Source: Shewanella sp. Isolate13
GTDB taxonomy: Bacteria > Pseudomonadota > Gammaproteobacteria > Enterobacterales > Shewanellaceae
DNA length: 64,000 nucleotides
Direction of reading: 5' to 3'
Assembly: GCF_022398325.1 (NCBI RefSeq)
Contig: NZ_JAKEVD010000007.1
Coordinates: forward strand, 84,049 to 148,048
Part shown: positions 1 through 8,379 of the stretch, in pieces
Layout of the letters: each line of letters starts with the position of its first letter
How positions within the stretch are numbered: the stretch's first letter is position 1
The notes under the pieces: model-generated
What the model was told of the DNA's origin: nothing
Databases searched by the model: none
What the model saw: only the letters and a program-made list of their open reading frames with translations
Position numbers and translations under genes: made by a program

Positions 1-160
1 GGGTATGCAGATCGGCAAACCTGTCCCATTCGTCCATGCGTACCACGCAGTTCTTCTGCGTCTTTAAGCTCTCAGCAATGCTTGGCCAATCATGGCCTAG
101 GGCTGAAATGCCACCAACGCCAGTGATCACTACGCGGCGAGGAAAAGCTGCTTGGCTCAT
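1..160 (-). CDS. apeR: Beta-ketoacyl-ACP synthase, N-terminal fragment (ApeR-like), cut by the left edge
   Basis: Partial gene running off the left edge; about 53 N-terminal residues are visible. The ATG is at 158-160 and overlaps the TGA of the upstream ketoreductase in an ATGA junction, so translation is probably coupled. The peptide starts MSQAAFPRRVVITGVGGIS, the typical N-terminus of a FabF-type condensing enzyme (RRVVITG followed by a Gly-rich turn). In known APE clusters a KS follows the ketoreductase at this position (ApeR). The catalytic Cys-His-His residues lie outside the window, so activity cannot be judged. Assignment is good from N-terminal motif plus gene order. Confidence 0.8.
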   Translation of the reverse strand, partial: MSQAAFPRRVVITGVGGISALGHDWPSIAESLKTQKNCVVRMDEWDRFADLHT

Positions 161-882
161 ATCATGCCTCCGTTTACCGAGATCACTTGGCGGGTGATAT
201 AGGCGGCGTCTTCTGACATTAAGTAATTGGCTAGGCCTGCAATCTCAGACGGCTTACCCATGCGGCGCATCGGCACAATATCGTTGACCATCTCTTTTGG
301 TATATCGCTAACCATATCGGTCTCGATAAGGCCTGGGGCGATGCAGTTTACGGTGATTTTACGTTTAGCGAGCTCTAAGGAGAGCGCCTTAGTCGCGCCA
401 ATAATCCCCGCCTTAGATGCGCTGTAGTTGACCTGACCACGATTGCCAGCAATGCCCGATACCGATGCAAGGGTAATGATGCGTCCACCTTGGCGGCTTT
501 GTACCATAGGCATCACAGTCGGATGAATAACGTTATAGAAACCATCTAGGTTGGTGTGGACTACGCTGTCCCATTCTGACTCTGTCATCGCAGGGAAGGC
601 GGTATCGGCATTGATACCGGCATTGAGCACCACGCCATAATAGGCACCATGCTGCTCAATGTCTTGCTCTATGGCTTGTTTGACCGCGGCTCTGTCGGCG
701 ATATCAAACTGCAGACAGCTGACCTTAATCCCGAGCTGCTCAAGCTCCGTCTTGGTGGCATCGGCGGCGGTTTGATTGCTATGAAAATGCATCGCAATAT
801 CATGGCCTGAAGCGGCAAGTTTTAGGGCGATGGCTTTGCCTATTCCGCGGCTTGAACCGGTAATTAATACTCTTTTCGTCAT
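157..882 (-). CDS. apeQ: 3-oxoacyl-ACP reductase (FabG-type, SDR), ApeQ-like
   Basis: 241-residue classical short-chain dehydrogenase, the usual FabG length. The NADP-binding TGSSRGIGKAIA motif is at the N-terminus, NAG is near residue 90, and the Ser-Tyr-Lys catalytic set is present (SVSGIAGNRGQVNYSASKAG). It would reduce the beta-keto group after each condensation of the polyene chain on ACP, using NADPH in the cytoplasm. ATG at 880-882 has a GGGAG ribosome site about 8 bases upstream. It follows the dehydratase gene after a 107-base gap and overlaps the next KS by 4 bases. A primary-metabolism FabG is the alternative, but the cluster context argues for the aryl polyene role. Confidence 0.92.
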   Translation of the reverse strand: MTKRVLITGSSRGIGKAIALKLAASGHDIAMHFHSNQTAADATKTELEQLGIKVSCLQFDIADRAAVKQAIEQDIEQHGAYYGVVLNAGINADTAFPAMTESEWDSVVHTNLDGFYNVIHPTVMPMVQSRQGGRIITLASVSGIAGNRGQVNYSASKAGIIGATKALSLELAKRKITVNCIAPGLIETDMVSDIPKEMVNDIVPMRRMGKPSEIAGLANYLMSEDAAYITRQVISVNGGMI

Positions 883-989
883 CTTGTTGCTCCCTGCGTA
901 GCGCCCATTAGTCTGATATTTGTGGTTGCCTCAGTGAGGCTAGTTATGACTGAGTAGGTACGCTGCACCTTGGTATTTTTATCGATAAA

Positions 990-1481
990 TTACTGAGTAG
1001 ACTCGGCAATGTAGGCTAAGGCATCTTGTGGCTGGAACACATTCACATTGGCTTCGGCCACTACCTCTTGGTTATGCAATATTTGGCAGTCAAATACCGC
1101 TAAGCCCGATTCCTCTTGGTAGAGGCGAGTCACTCGAGTTTGATAGCTTTGTCCAAGCTTAAATATTGGGATATGCATCTTCAGCTTGCGGCTTCCCAGC
1201 AAGAATCCCACTCTAATAATGTCGGCCCGCAGATGGGCTTCTACACCTGCCAGTGCCGCGATGCTTTGTGCCATATATTCGATGCCTACATAGTTGGGCA
1301 CGCCATTGAGAGTGGCATCGAAATAAGGACTTGAGGCCGATATCTCCGTCTGGGTCAGCAAGCTATCAGGGCTATAGTGCAGTAGCTGGCTGATTAAGAT
1401 CATCGGCTGACGGTGAGGGATAAACTTTTCCACCTCTTGTTCGGCAAGCTTAGTGACATCACACGGAGTTGCATCAAGCAT
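990..1481 (-). CDS. apeP: Hotdog-fold 3-hydroxyacyl-ACP dehydratase, ApeP-like
   Basis: Single hotdog-domain protein of 163 residues. It carries the PHRQPMILI segment typical of FabZ/FabA-like dehydratases, with the active-site His in that motif, and GIEYMAQSIAALAGVEA, which matches the central helix of the fold. It would remove water from 3-hydroxyacyl-ACP to build the conjugated double bonds. In studied APE systems the dehydratase is a heterodimer of two such proteins (ApeI and ApeP), and a second hotdog gene lies at 11678-12052. The start is uncertain: ATG at 1481 (used here) overlaps the KS stop by 8 bases, while ATG at 1505 would add eight residues but has no ribosome site. Confidence 0.85.
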   Translation of the reverse strand: MLDATPCDVTKLAEQEVEKFIPHRQPMILISQLLHYSPDSLLTQTEISASSPYFDATLNGVPNYVGIEYMAQSIAALAGVEAHLRADIIRVGFLLGSRKLKMHIPIFKLGQSYQTRVTRLYQEESGLAVFDCQILHNQEVVAEANVNVFQPQDALAYIAESTQ

Positions 1482-2754
1482 CTTGGTTGGTCTCAATTGA
1501 GTCATTGTTTATATTCTTTGGCGCTTCTTTGCTTGAGCAGTTACGGCTCAAGATCAGGCTAGCATTACTGCCACCAAAGGCAAAAGAGTTACTCATTACG
1601 TGATTAATATTGGCCTGTTGCCCTTTGGTGACTAGCGGAAGGCTTGGGTCGTTAGGATCTTGCTCGCCATCCCACACCTGCGGTGGCAATTGCTGGTGAG
1701 TATTGTAATCACTGAGCAGTAGATAGCAAAATGCCGCTTCTATCGCACCTGCGGCGCCCAAAGTATGGCCGGTTAGTGACTTGGTTGAGCTGCATGCTGG
1801 CAAGTTATTGCTAAACACTTGGTGTACGGCGCGGCTCTCCATGGCATCATTCTTGGGCGTCGCAGTGCCATGTAGGTTGAGGTAATCGATCTGTTCCGGC
1901 TTAAGCTTGGCCATATCAAGGGCGGCTTGCATAGCATTGACTGCGCCTCTGCCTTCGGGGTGCGGCGCCGAGATATGGTGGGCATCGCTAGATTCACCTA
2001 TGCCACTGAGAATTATTGCTTGCGCCTTATTTTGTCCTGTTGATCTCTCTAGGGTAAAGAGCGCGCCGCCTTCTCCGATATTGATACCATCACGATTGAC
2101 GCTAAAGGGTTGGCAATGACCGCTAGATATCGATTCGAGGGAGTAAAACCCATTAAGGGTAAGCTTACACAGGGTATCGATACCACCGACAATCACCATG
2201 TCGCAAACATCGGCATCGATAAGACGCTTGGCGCTGGCAAAGACTTTGGCGCTAGAGGAGCAAGCGGTTGAAACGGTATAGCAAGGACCAGTTAACTCAA
2301 AGTAGGCCTGCAAAAATTGGCTGGTATCGCCAAGTTCTTGCTTGGCATAGTCATACTCTTTTGGAAACTCACCATGAGCTTCAAGCTCGCTTAGCGCGGT
2401 TTCGCCAGTGGCAATACCCGAGGTGCTGGTGCCGATAACGATGCCGATCCGTCCACAACCATAGCGTGCCTTCGCTTGCTCAACGGCTTGTTCAATTTGC
2501 TGGGCAATCAATAGCGTAAGTTGGTTATTACGGGTATCAAATCGCTTTAAGGCGGATGGGAGTTCGGGCAACTTGGCATTGACTTGGCCAACCAGTACTG
2601 AACGTTCAAATAGCAGGTCGTCACGCCACTGCATGCCAGTGGTACTGGCTTGGAGTAGATTATCGAGCACGACTTGCTGGGACTGACCTAGAGGGCAGCA
2701 TAAACCTAGATGGGTTATCGCGATTTGTGTTGTTGAGTTCACTAAAATGTCCAC
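1474..2754 (-). CDS. apeO: Beta-ketoacyl-ACP synthase (ApeO-like condensing enzyme)
   Basis: 426-residue thiolase-fold condensing enzyme with an intact catalytic triad: Cys165 in VSTACSSSAK, one His in LHGTATPKND, the other in SLTGHTLGAAGA. It catalyses decarboxylative Claisen condensation of malonyl-ACP onto the growing aryl polyene. In published APE systems the partner is a chain-length-factor subunit (ApeC); the candidate here is the first gene of the operon (15307-16044). The start codon is GTG at 2752-2754 with no clear ribosome site; GTG at 2742 is preceded by GGA and is a reasonable alternative. The gene lies 10 bases after the DUF3261 lipoprotein gene and overlaps the dehydratase gene. 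Confidence 0.92.
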   Translation of the reverse strand: MDILVNSTTQIAITHLGLCCPLGQSQQVVLDNLLQASTTGMQWRDDLLFERSVLVGQVNAKLPELPSALKRFDTRNNQLTLLIAQQIEQAVEQAKARYGCGRIGIVIGTSTSGIATGETALSELEAHGEFPKEYDYAKQELGDTSQFLQAYFELTGPCYTVSTACSSSAKVFASAKRLIDADVCDMVIVGGIDTLCKLTLNGFYSLESISSGHCQPFSVNRDGINIGEGGALFTLERSTGQNKAQAIILSGIGESSDAHHISAPHPEGRGAVNAMQAALDMAKLKPEQIDYLNLHGTATPKNDAMESRAVHQVFSNNLPACSSTKSLTGHTLGAAGAIEAAFCYLLLSDYNTHQQLPPQVWDGEQDPNDPSLPLVTKGQQANINHVMSNSFAFGGSNASLILSRNCSSKEAPKNINNDSIETNQDA

Positions 2755-2764
2755 TAAATCAGGT

Positions 2765-3427
2765 TTATAACGGGCTGATGGTCAGCTTAAAGTTGGCAGC
2801 ATCAATATTTAGGTTAACATCGGTCTGCCACTTGTCTAACTCACTCTTATTTGAGCCATTCTTATTTAAGCCGTTTTCACTTATATTGCTATAGCGTATG
2901 GCTATTATCGGCTGCTTGCCAGCAGCCGAGTTAATAGTGCCATTTTTAGCAAAAAAGAGCCCGCGACACAAAGTGGCATCGCAGTCATAGCTCTGCATCT
3001 TCGCGCCTCGTAAATGCTGGTTGACGCTGGCATCGGGCCAATAGATGAGTTGCATAATAGCTAACAGATACTCCGCCTTGAATTGATCGCCGAGTAGTTG
3101 GCTCTGCTCGCTGATTAAGATGTTGCCATCATAGGTGAGGGTAAACAGTGCCTGCCCAAGTGGCGCAAGGCCAACTAGGGTGAGCCGCTGTGGCTCAAGC
3201 TCTAACTGACTAAGCAGCTCGTGTTGGCTATCTTGAGTCTGGATGCTGACCTTTTGAGTTGCACTTATCGTGTGCTGCTCCCCTAAGACTTGCTGGGAGA
3301 CAGGTGCTAAGCAATAGCTCACATCGGCCGCCAGTTCGACACAGGTTTGACGCTGCAGTATCTGGCTACAGGCACTAATGACTAGGCATAGAGTTGCAAA
3401 GGCTAATCTTCTGCTTAACTTCGACAT
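2765..3427 (-). CDS. DUF3261-type lipoprotein of the aryl polyene operon
   Basis: 220 residues beginning with a lipoprotein signal peptide: basic start MSKLSRR, a hydrophobic stretch, then lipobox VISAC with acylated Cys20. The mature part is mostly beta-rich and carries paired cysteines (QTCVELAADVSYC and YDCDATLCRG). Lipoproteins of the DUF3261 family accompany APE exporters and are thought to help place the polyene lipid in the outer membrane; that role is inference. The ATG at 3425-3427 overlaps the oxidoreductase stop by 13 bases. Family assignment rests on position and general features, not on a strong diagnostic motif. Confidence 0.75.
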   Translation of the reverse strand: MSKLSRRLAFATLCLVISACSQILQRQTCVELAADVSYCLAPVSQQVLGEQHTISATQKVSIQTQDSQHELLSQLELEPQRLTLVGLAPLGQALFTLTYDGNILISEQSQLLGDQFKAEYLLAIMQLIYWPDASVNQHLRGAKMQSYDCDATLCRGLFFAKNGTINSAAGKQPIIAIRYSNISENGLNKNGSNKSELDKWQTDVNLNIDAANFKLTISPL

Positions 3428-4719
3428 AGTTCTACAACCATATTGAGTCGGCGTTTCGATTCGCTAACGAATGGATTGTTCTCATCCCAAGCGTAGCCCG
3501 CGAGAATAGAGCTGATCATCTGCTTGATTTTAGGGTCGGGCCTGTCGAAGAAGATCGCCTCTTGGAAGCTGCAATTGTACCAAGCCTCGACATAGGTTCT
3601 GAAGGTGTCGACCCCTTTCATTAGAGGTTGGGCATAGTCTTGCTGCCAATCGACCTGCTCGCCATCGAGCTGTTTTAGCAAGGTGTTAGCCGCTATGGAT
3701 GCAGACTGCATCGCTATGGTCACACCCGATGAAAAGACCGGATCGAGAAACTCGCCGGCATTCCCCAGCAGGGCGAACTTATCGGTTGCTAGTGTCTTTA
3801 CATTTGCCGAGTAGCCTTTGAGTAGCGCAGACTCATTAATCAGCTCGGCATCGGCGAGTAACTTTTGCAGTCCCGGCTCTTGGTTAATCATGGTCTTGAG
3901 AATCGAATCTAAGTCGCTATTGCCGATCTCATCGCTGAAGCCATTATTACCGTAACCGCTTAGAGAGGTGAGTTGCTCTGGCTCACCGACAACGCCGACC
4001 GAGCAACGGCCATCGCTGAAAGGAATAAGCCAATACCAGATATCTTGGTTATCTGGATGCACACTGATCAGGATCTTATTTCGATCAAAGTTAGGATCTG
4101 TGATCTTGTCTCGAATATGGTTAAATACGGCGCTCCGCGTCGGCAGTGTCGAGGGCTTTTCTAAGTCGAGTAGTCTAGGTAACACACGGCCAAAGCCGCT
4201 GGCATCGAGCACAAACTTGGCTTTAACAGTCTGCTTTTGGCCTTTGTCGTTGCTCACTTCAAGGCTTGGTTCAGGGCTTAAATCGATCGAGTCGACCCTG
4301 TGACCGTAACGGATCTGGACTCCTTGTTTTACCGCTTCATCGGCTAGCAGTTTATCGAAATTGGCGCGCTCGACTTGAAAGGTTGTGCCGGGACCTTGGC
4401 TAAACTTGTCGGTAAAATCGAAGGTGGTGTACTTATCTTGGTAACGAAAAGCGGCACCATTCTTAAATTGAAACCCTGCTTGATTGACCGCTTCAAGCAT
4501 ATTGGCTTCATCGATAACTTGCATGCAGCAGGGCAGTAGACTCTCACCGATAGAGAAGCGCGGAAAATGTTGTTTCTCTAACACCAATACTTTCTTACCT
4601 TGAGCGTGTAATAAGCTAGCGGCAATGCTACCCGATGGCCCCGCGCCAATAATGGCCACATCAACCGATTCGGTTACACCAGATTCACTCTCATACTGAA
4701 CAGCTTGATCAGTCGACAT
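3415..4719 (-). CDS. FAD-dependent oxidoreductase (tryptophan-halogenase / geranylgeranyl-reductase-like)
   Basis: 434 residues from ATG at 4717-4719, which has AAGGAAG 8 bases upstream; the longer reading from 4776 has no such site. The N-terminus carries the dinucleotide-binding motif VAIIGAGPSG (Gly25-Gly30) and an acidic LEK strand end. PRFSIGESLLP follows, a signature shared by FAD-dependent halogenases and geranylgeranyl reductases. LGNAGEFLDPVFSSGV near residue 300 is the second FAD contact. Such a gene is a regular member of APE clusters, but its reaction is not settled; oxidation or reduction of the aryl head or polyene is plausible. It overlaps the MMPL exporter gene by 11 bases. 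Confidence 0.85.
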   Translation of the reverse strand: MSTDQAVQYESESGVTESVDVAIIGAGPSGSIAASLLHAQGKKVLVLEKQHFPRFSIGESLLPCCMQVIDEANMLEAVNQAGFQFKNGAAFRYQDKYTTFDFTDKFSQGPGTTFQVERANFDKLLADEAVKQGVQIRYGHRVDSIDLSPEPSLEVSNDKGQKQTVKAKFVLDASGFGRVLPRLLDLEKPSTLPTRSAVFNHIRDKITDPNFDRNKILISVHPDNQDIWYWLIPFSDGRCSVGVVGEPEQLTSLSGYGNNGFSDEIGNSDLDSILKTMINQEPGLQKLLADAELINESALLKGYSANVKTLATDKFALLGNAGEFLDPVFSSGVTIAMQSASIAANTLLKQLDGEQVDWQQDYAQPLMKGVDTFRTYVEAWYNCSFQEAIFFDRPDPKIKQMISSILAGYAWDENNPFVSESKRRLNMVVELCRS

Positions 4720-7144
4720 CAGTAGACTTCCTTGTAAAATTTTGGATAAAAGGGGAGAGCAAGAAGGTAAAGTCAATCCCCAGTAATAGGGTTAGGCCGA
4801 ACGCATTAATTGCCGGTGTTTGGCTAAAGGCAAGCAAGCCAAAGGCAAGCAGGGTCGACATGGCTGACATAAATACCGCCATCATCACCCCGCGAGTCTG
4901 TTGTTTCGACTCGGCAAAAAATAGACTGTAATCGATGCCTATGCCGAAGACTAAGATCAGTGCCAGTGCATGAAATAGGGTTAACGGGTTATGACTGACC
5001 CCTAAGCAGGCTAAGGTTAGCAGAGCCGACAGGGCTGGCACCGCGACGACGACGGCAGCGAGCCTCAGGCCAAATCTAAAGGTGAAGATGATGCCTGCGA
5101 TCAGCAGCGCGAGTGCTAACAAGCCCAAGGTGAGCTGGCGATAGTGACCCATGACCGTCGATATATCGCCGACTTTATCGACTAGCTGAACATGAGGGAG
5201 AGCTTCGAAGCGTTGCGCCAGCGTCTCTAACTGGGTGATCCCACCAAGCAGCACGATAGCGCCATAACCTGTCTCACCCTCTGGTGGCGACAGCCATAGC
5301 GGCTTTAAGCTTGCGCCCGCTGCATGGTTTAATAAGCTATCGGCAGTGATGAAATCTTCTTTTGCCGCTTGGTATTGCTCTACGAGTGCGCTCTTAATGC
5401 TGGGATCTAAGCCTAAGCTGGCAAGGATCTCATCGAGGTGTTCTAGGTAGATCAGCCCCTGTAGTTGGTAGTGGTCTTGTTGCTCCGATTGACTTGGCAG
5501 GAAGCGGCTTAGGCTGAGGTGATTACCGATTAAGTTATCTTGCTCAGCTTGTTTGAGGAGCGGCTCCAACTGAGCCAGCTCATTGGTAACCTGCTGCTCG
5601 CTATCTCCACTCACCAGTAGAAACTGGTTGTCGGTGCCGCCACTGAGCAGGGTGCGTAGCTCATCTTCCTCGGCTTGAATGTCGGTAGGTGTATGCTGCA
5701 GCTGGCGGATATCGTCATTAGCCTCTATCTGGGTAAAGCCTATGGTGATAAAGATGCATGTCCCAATCGCGAGCAATAGCCGTTTAGTCAAACCTGTCGG
5801 CATCAGGTTAAGCATAAAGCCTTGGTAGCGACTGGCGTAATCGAGTGCTCGGCTAGCATCACGCACAGGACGAGCGGCAAGTATTGGGTAGGCCAGTAGT
5901 AAGGTTAAGTAGGCACCGGCTAAGCCTGAGGCGCAGAATATCGCGACCTGTTGCATCCCTGGGAAGGGGGCGAGGCCTATGGCACTGTAGGCGATAACAC
6001 TGGTCAGCAGCGCCAGTGATATGGCGATGAAAATCTGTTGGATAACCCGATCACTACTATAGCTTGGGTGATTTAAGCGCTCACAGTAGTAATGAAAGCA
6101 GTAGTCGATGGAGATCCCGATAAGGCTAGTACCAAAGACCAGCGTCAGTAGGTGTAGCTCACCAAATACCGCTGTTGTGGCAACCACTGCAAATAGAAAA
6201 CTGCTACTGACGGTGACTAAGGCGATTGTCAGCGGCATAAAGGATCGAAACGCAAACCAGACCAAAGCAATAACACCTAGCAGGGAGATCACGCCGATAG
6301 TCGAGACCTCTTTCTTGGCATTATCGGTAGCGGCTATAGCATGAAATAGTGCTCCCGCCTTGGCGATCTCAATATTGCTGTCTTGCTGCATGACGGCATC
6401 GAATGCCGATGTCAGTGCCGAGAGTTGCAGCTGTTGTGCGTTAGGGTTAAAGGCACTATCACGGCCTTTAGCCATGACGATGGCGGCAAATTTAGGGCTC
6501 TGGTTTGGAGCTTTAGCGGAGATAGTCTTGAGCAGCACTCCTTGCTTAACGTTGAGTTGCTGTGATGGCGCCAGCGCGAGCAGGTTATCAGGGTAAAGCA
6601 GCAGTGGGTCATGGCTCAGCAAGTCGCTGTTAGCATAGCTAAAGGCGTTATAGAGCTTTTCGAGCGCGGTTTGCGTGAGCGGCTGCCATTGCCCCCGTTC
6701 AAGAAGTTGTTGCTGCTTATCTGTGAGTAGTTGAAATCTATGTTTAAAGTAATAACTGTTTAGTGCCTCGGCCTGCGCCATATCCGCGCTGCTAACATCG
6801 GTAAAGGCACTTTCTTGATTATTTACTCGAGTCCCGTCTTTCGAGGGCTGGTTAAGCTTAGCCATTGCTGTCTTGGCTGCATCGATTGCCGACTGCTCGT
6901 TATCACTAATGAAGCCTAAGTAAATGCGGTTCGCCAGCTGCTGTTCGACCTGCGCCATCGCTCGCTGGGTCATTGGGCTCTCACTCACCTTGGGTAGCAT
7001 GGCGAGAATATCGCTTTGTACTCGAGCGCCGCTTTGCCATAAAACAAGGCCTGTCGCAAAAGTAATGCTGATTAGGGTTAGCCAAATGAGCAGTCTCAAC
7101 TTGGCTGTCTTGTGGCTTAGAAATCGATTAAAGCTCGGCTTCAT
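4709..7144 (-). CDS. MMPL/RND-family exporter
   Basis: 811-residue inner-membrane transporter with the duplicated RND plan: a first TM helix at residues 15-35, a large periplasmic loop, a cluster of TM helices around residues 270-430, a second periplasmic loop, and a second TM cluster around 670-800. Each half carries the MMPL-type acidic TM motif (SIDYCFHYY and GIDYSLFF). In APE systems this protein is taken to export the polyene or its lipid conjugate, working with a LolA-like carrier encoded just upstream. The ATG overlaps the carrier's stop by one base (TAATG). No truncation seen. Confidence 0.9.
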   Translation of the reverse strand: MKPSFNRFLSHKTAKLRLLIWLTLISITFATGLVLWQSGARVQSDILAMLPKVSESPMTQRAMAQVEQQLANRIYLGFISDNEQSAIDAAKTAMAKLNQPSKDGTRVNNQESAFTDVSSADMAQAEALNSYYFKHRFQLLTDKQQQLLERGQWQPLTQTALEKLYNAFSYANSDLLSHDPLLLYPDNLLALAPSQQLNVKQGVLLKTISAKAPNQSPKFAAIVMAKGRDSAFNPNAQQLQLSALTSAFDAVMQQDSNIEIAKAGALFHAIAATDNAKKEVSTIGVISLLGVIALVWFAFRSFMPLTIALVTVSSSFLFAVVATTAVFGELHLLTLVFGTSLIGISIDYCFHYYCERLNHPSYSSDRVIQQIFIAISLALLTSVIAYSAIGLAPFPGMQQVAIFCASGLAGAYLTLLLAYPILAARPVRDASRALDYASRYQGFMLNLMPTGLTKRLLLAIGTCIFITIGFTQIEANDDIRQLQHTPTDIQAEEDELRTLLSGGTDNQFLLVSGDSEQQVTNELAQLEPLLKQAEQDNLIGNHLSLSRFLPSQSEQQDHYQLQGLIYLEHLDEILASLGLDPSIKSALVEQYQAAKEDFITADSLLNHAAGASLKPLWLSPPEGETGYGAIVLLGGITQLETLAQRFEALPHVQLVDKVGDISTVMGHYRQLTLGLLALALLIAGIIFTFRFGLRLAAVVVAVPALSALLTLACLGVSHNPLTLFHALALILVFGIGIDYSLFFAESKQQTRGVMMAVFMSAMSTLLAFGLLAFSQTPAINAFGLTLLLGIDFTFLLSPFIQNFTRKSTDVD

Positions 7145-7920
7145 TATGGCTGTTTGCCCTCGTTCTGAGGGACGGTATTTGGCGATAGTTCAGGTAACGG
7201 AGCGGGGCTAAAGCGTTGCTTATCTGCTGCCGTTAATGGGCTTTCATCGATGGCTGAAAATTCGATACGGCTGCGATCGCCGTTACGGCTAAACAGCACC
7301 AGAGTTTGGATCTGCTCGTTACCAGCCAACACCATCTGTGGCATCGCTTTCTCTAGCAATGGGTCGGTGGGGATTAACCCTAGTTGCCATTGTTGTGTCG
7401 CTTGTCCTTCAGTATTGGGGGCTAGCTGTAGGCTGAGGGAAAAATGCTGCTCTAACTGTTTAATGTCACCGCTTAATAGGGCGTTTAACAGCTTTGGCAT
7501 CAACTCACTCATCTGATTGACACTGCCTGCTTGCTCGGCGTTATTGATGTTGATATTGCCTTGGCTATCTATCTGGATAAGTTGCTTATCCTTTAAGATC
7601 AGAGTGCTGGCAAACGGGGTATTCTGTTGCCAAATCACGCCCAGATCTTTAGCAAAGACAAACTCCCCCTGACTCACTAGCGGCTTCTTAAGCACCTTGA
7701 GGTAGCGATATTGGCTGAAATCCCCTTTCGCCTGCGGGCTTGGCGATAGCTGGGCCGTTAGTCTCGTCAGCTCGGCACTGCTTGCCTCATGCTGAAATAG
7801 CTCCGAGTAATCGGTGTGTGTATCAGCCTGCGCGTAACTGCTGCTGAGCAGCAGCGTCGGCACGAAAGCAAATGCTAGGACGAGTGCTAGAGCTTGTGTT
7901 AGGGGAATGAGACGTTTCAT
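7144..7920 (-). CDS. LolA-like periplasmic carrier protein
   Basis: 258 residues with a Sec signal peptide (MKRLIPLTQALALVLAFAF, cleavage probably near SSSYAQA, about residue 32). The mature part resembles outer-membrane lipoprotein carrier LolA (GDFSQYRYLKVLKKPLVSQGEFVF, then beta-strands such as TLILKDKQLIQIDSQG). In this setting it probably carries the hydrophobic polyene product across the periplasm from the MMPL exporter. That specialised role is inferred from conserved gene order in APE clusters. It overlaps the thioesterase gene by 4 bases (ATGA) and the exporter by one base. Confidence 0.85.
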   Translation of the reverse strand: MKRLIPLTQALALVLAFAFVPTLLLSSSYAQADTHTDYSELFQHEASSAELTRLTAQLSPSPQAKGDFSQYRYLKVLKKPLVSQGEFVFAKDLGVIWQQNTPFASTLILKDKQLIQIDSQGNININNAEQAGSVNQMSELMPKLLNALLSGDIKQLEQHFSLSLQLAPNTEGQATQQWQLGLIPTDPLLEKAMPQMVLAGNEQIQTLVLFSRNGDRSRIEFSAIDESPLTAADKQRFSPAPLPELSPNTVPQNEGKQP

Positions 7921-8363
7921 TCGCTTTGCTCGGCAGTGGGGGACTGAGGCAGTAGATGAGCAATCTTCTGTTGGAAAACATCAGGCGTGACAAAGCACAG
8001 CTCCTGAGTTTGCATATCTACCGCAGCCTGAATGGTGTGCCCCTTAGTGATTCGCTTACCGGTTTGGGCATCGACCACCTGATAGTTTATCTTGAGTCGG
8101 TTTTCCCATTCGACCAGTGCCGCCTTGATGATAATCCTCTGCTCGAAGGTACTCGACTGTACGTATTTTATCTGCACATCGACAATCGGCCAGACGTAGC
8201 CCGAGTCCTGCATGGCGCGGTAGCCGTAGCCGATTTTATCTAGCAGTTTACAGCGTACCAGCTCAAAGTAGCGTAGGTAGTTGCCATGCCAAGTGATCCC
8301 CATAGAATCGACGTCATGGAATGGGATCTCTACTTCTAGTTCTGCGAATAAGATACCTTTCAT
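7917..8363 (-). CDS. apeK: 4-hydroxybenzoyl-CoA thioesterase-family protein (ApeK-like)
   Basis: 148-residue single hotdog domain. The active-site stretch HDVDSMGITWHGNYLRYFE matches the 4HBT family, in which the Asp of the D-x-M-G-x-x-x-H motif acts in hydrolysis. The probable job is hydrolysis of acyl-ACP thioesters, either to release the polyene or to edit stalled chains. The start chosen, ATG at 8361-8363, has GGGAG 8 bases upstream; the longer reading from 8405 runs into the ammonia-lyase gene without a ribosome site. Confidence 0.85.
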   Translation of the reverse strand: MKGILFAELEVEIPFHDVDSMGITWHGNYLRYFELVRCKLLDKIGYGYRAMQDSGYVWPIVDVQIKYVQSSTFEQRIIIKAALVEWENRLKINYQVVDAQTGKRITKGHTIQAAVDMQTQELCFVTPDVFQQKIAHLLPQSPTAEQSE

Positions 8364-8379
8364 TAGCAAGCTCCCGTCA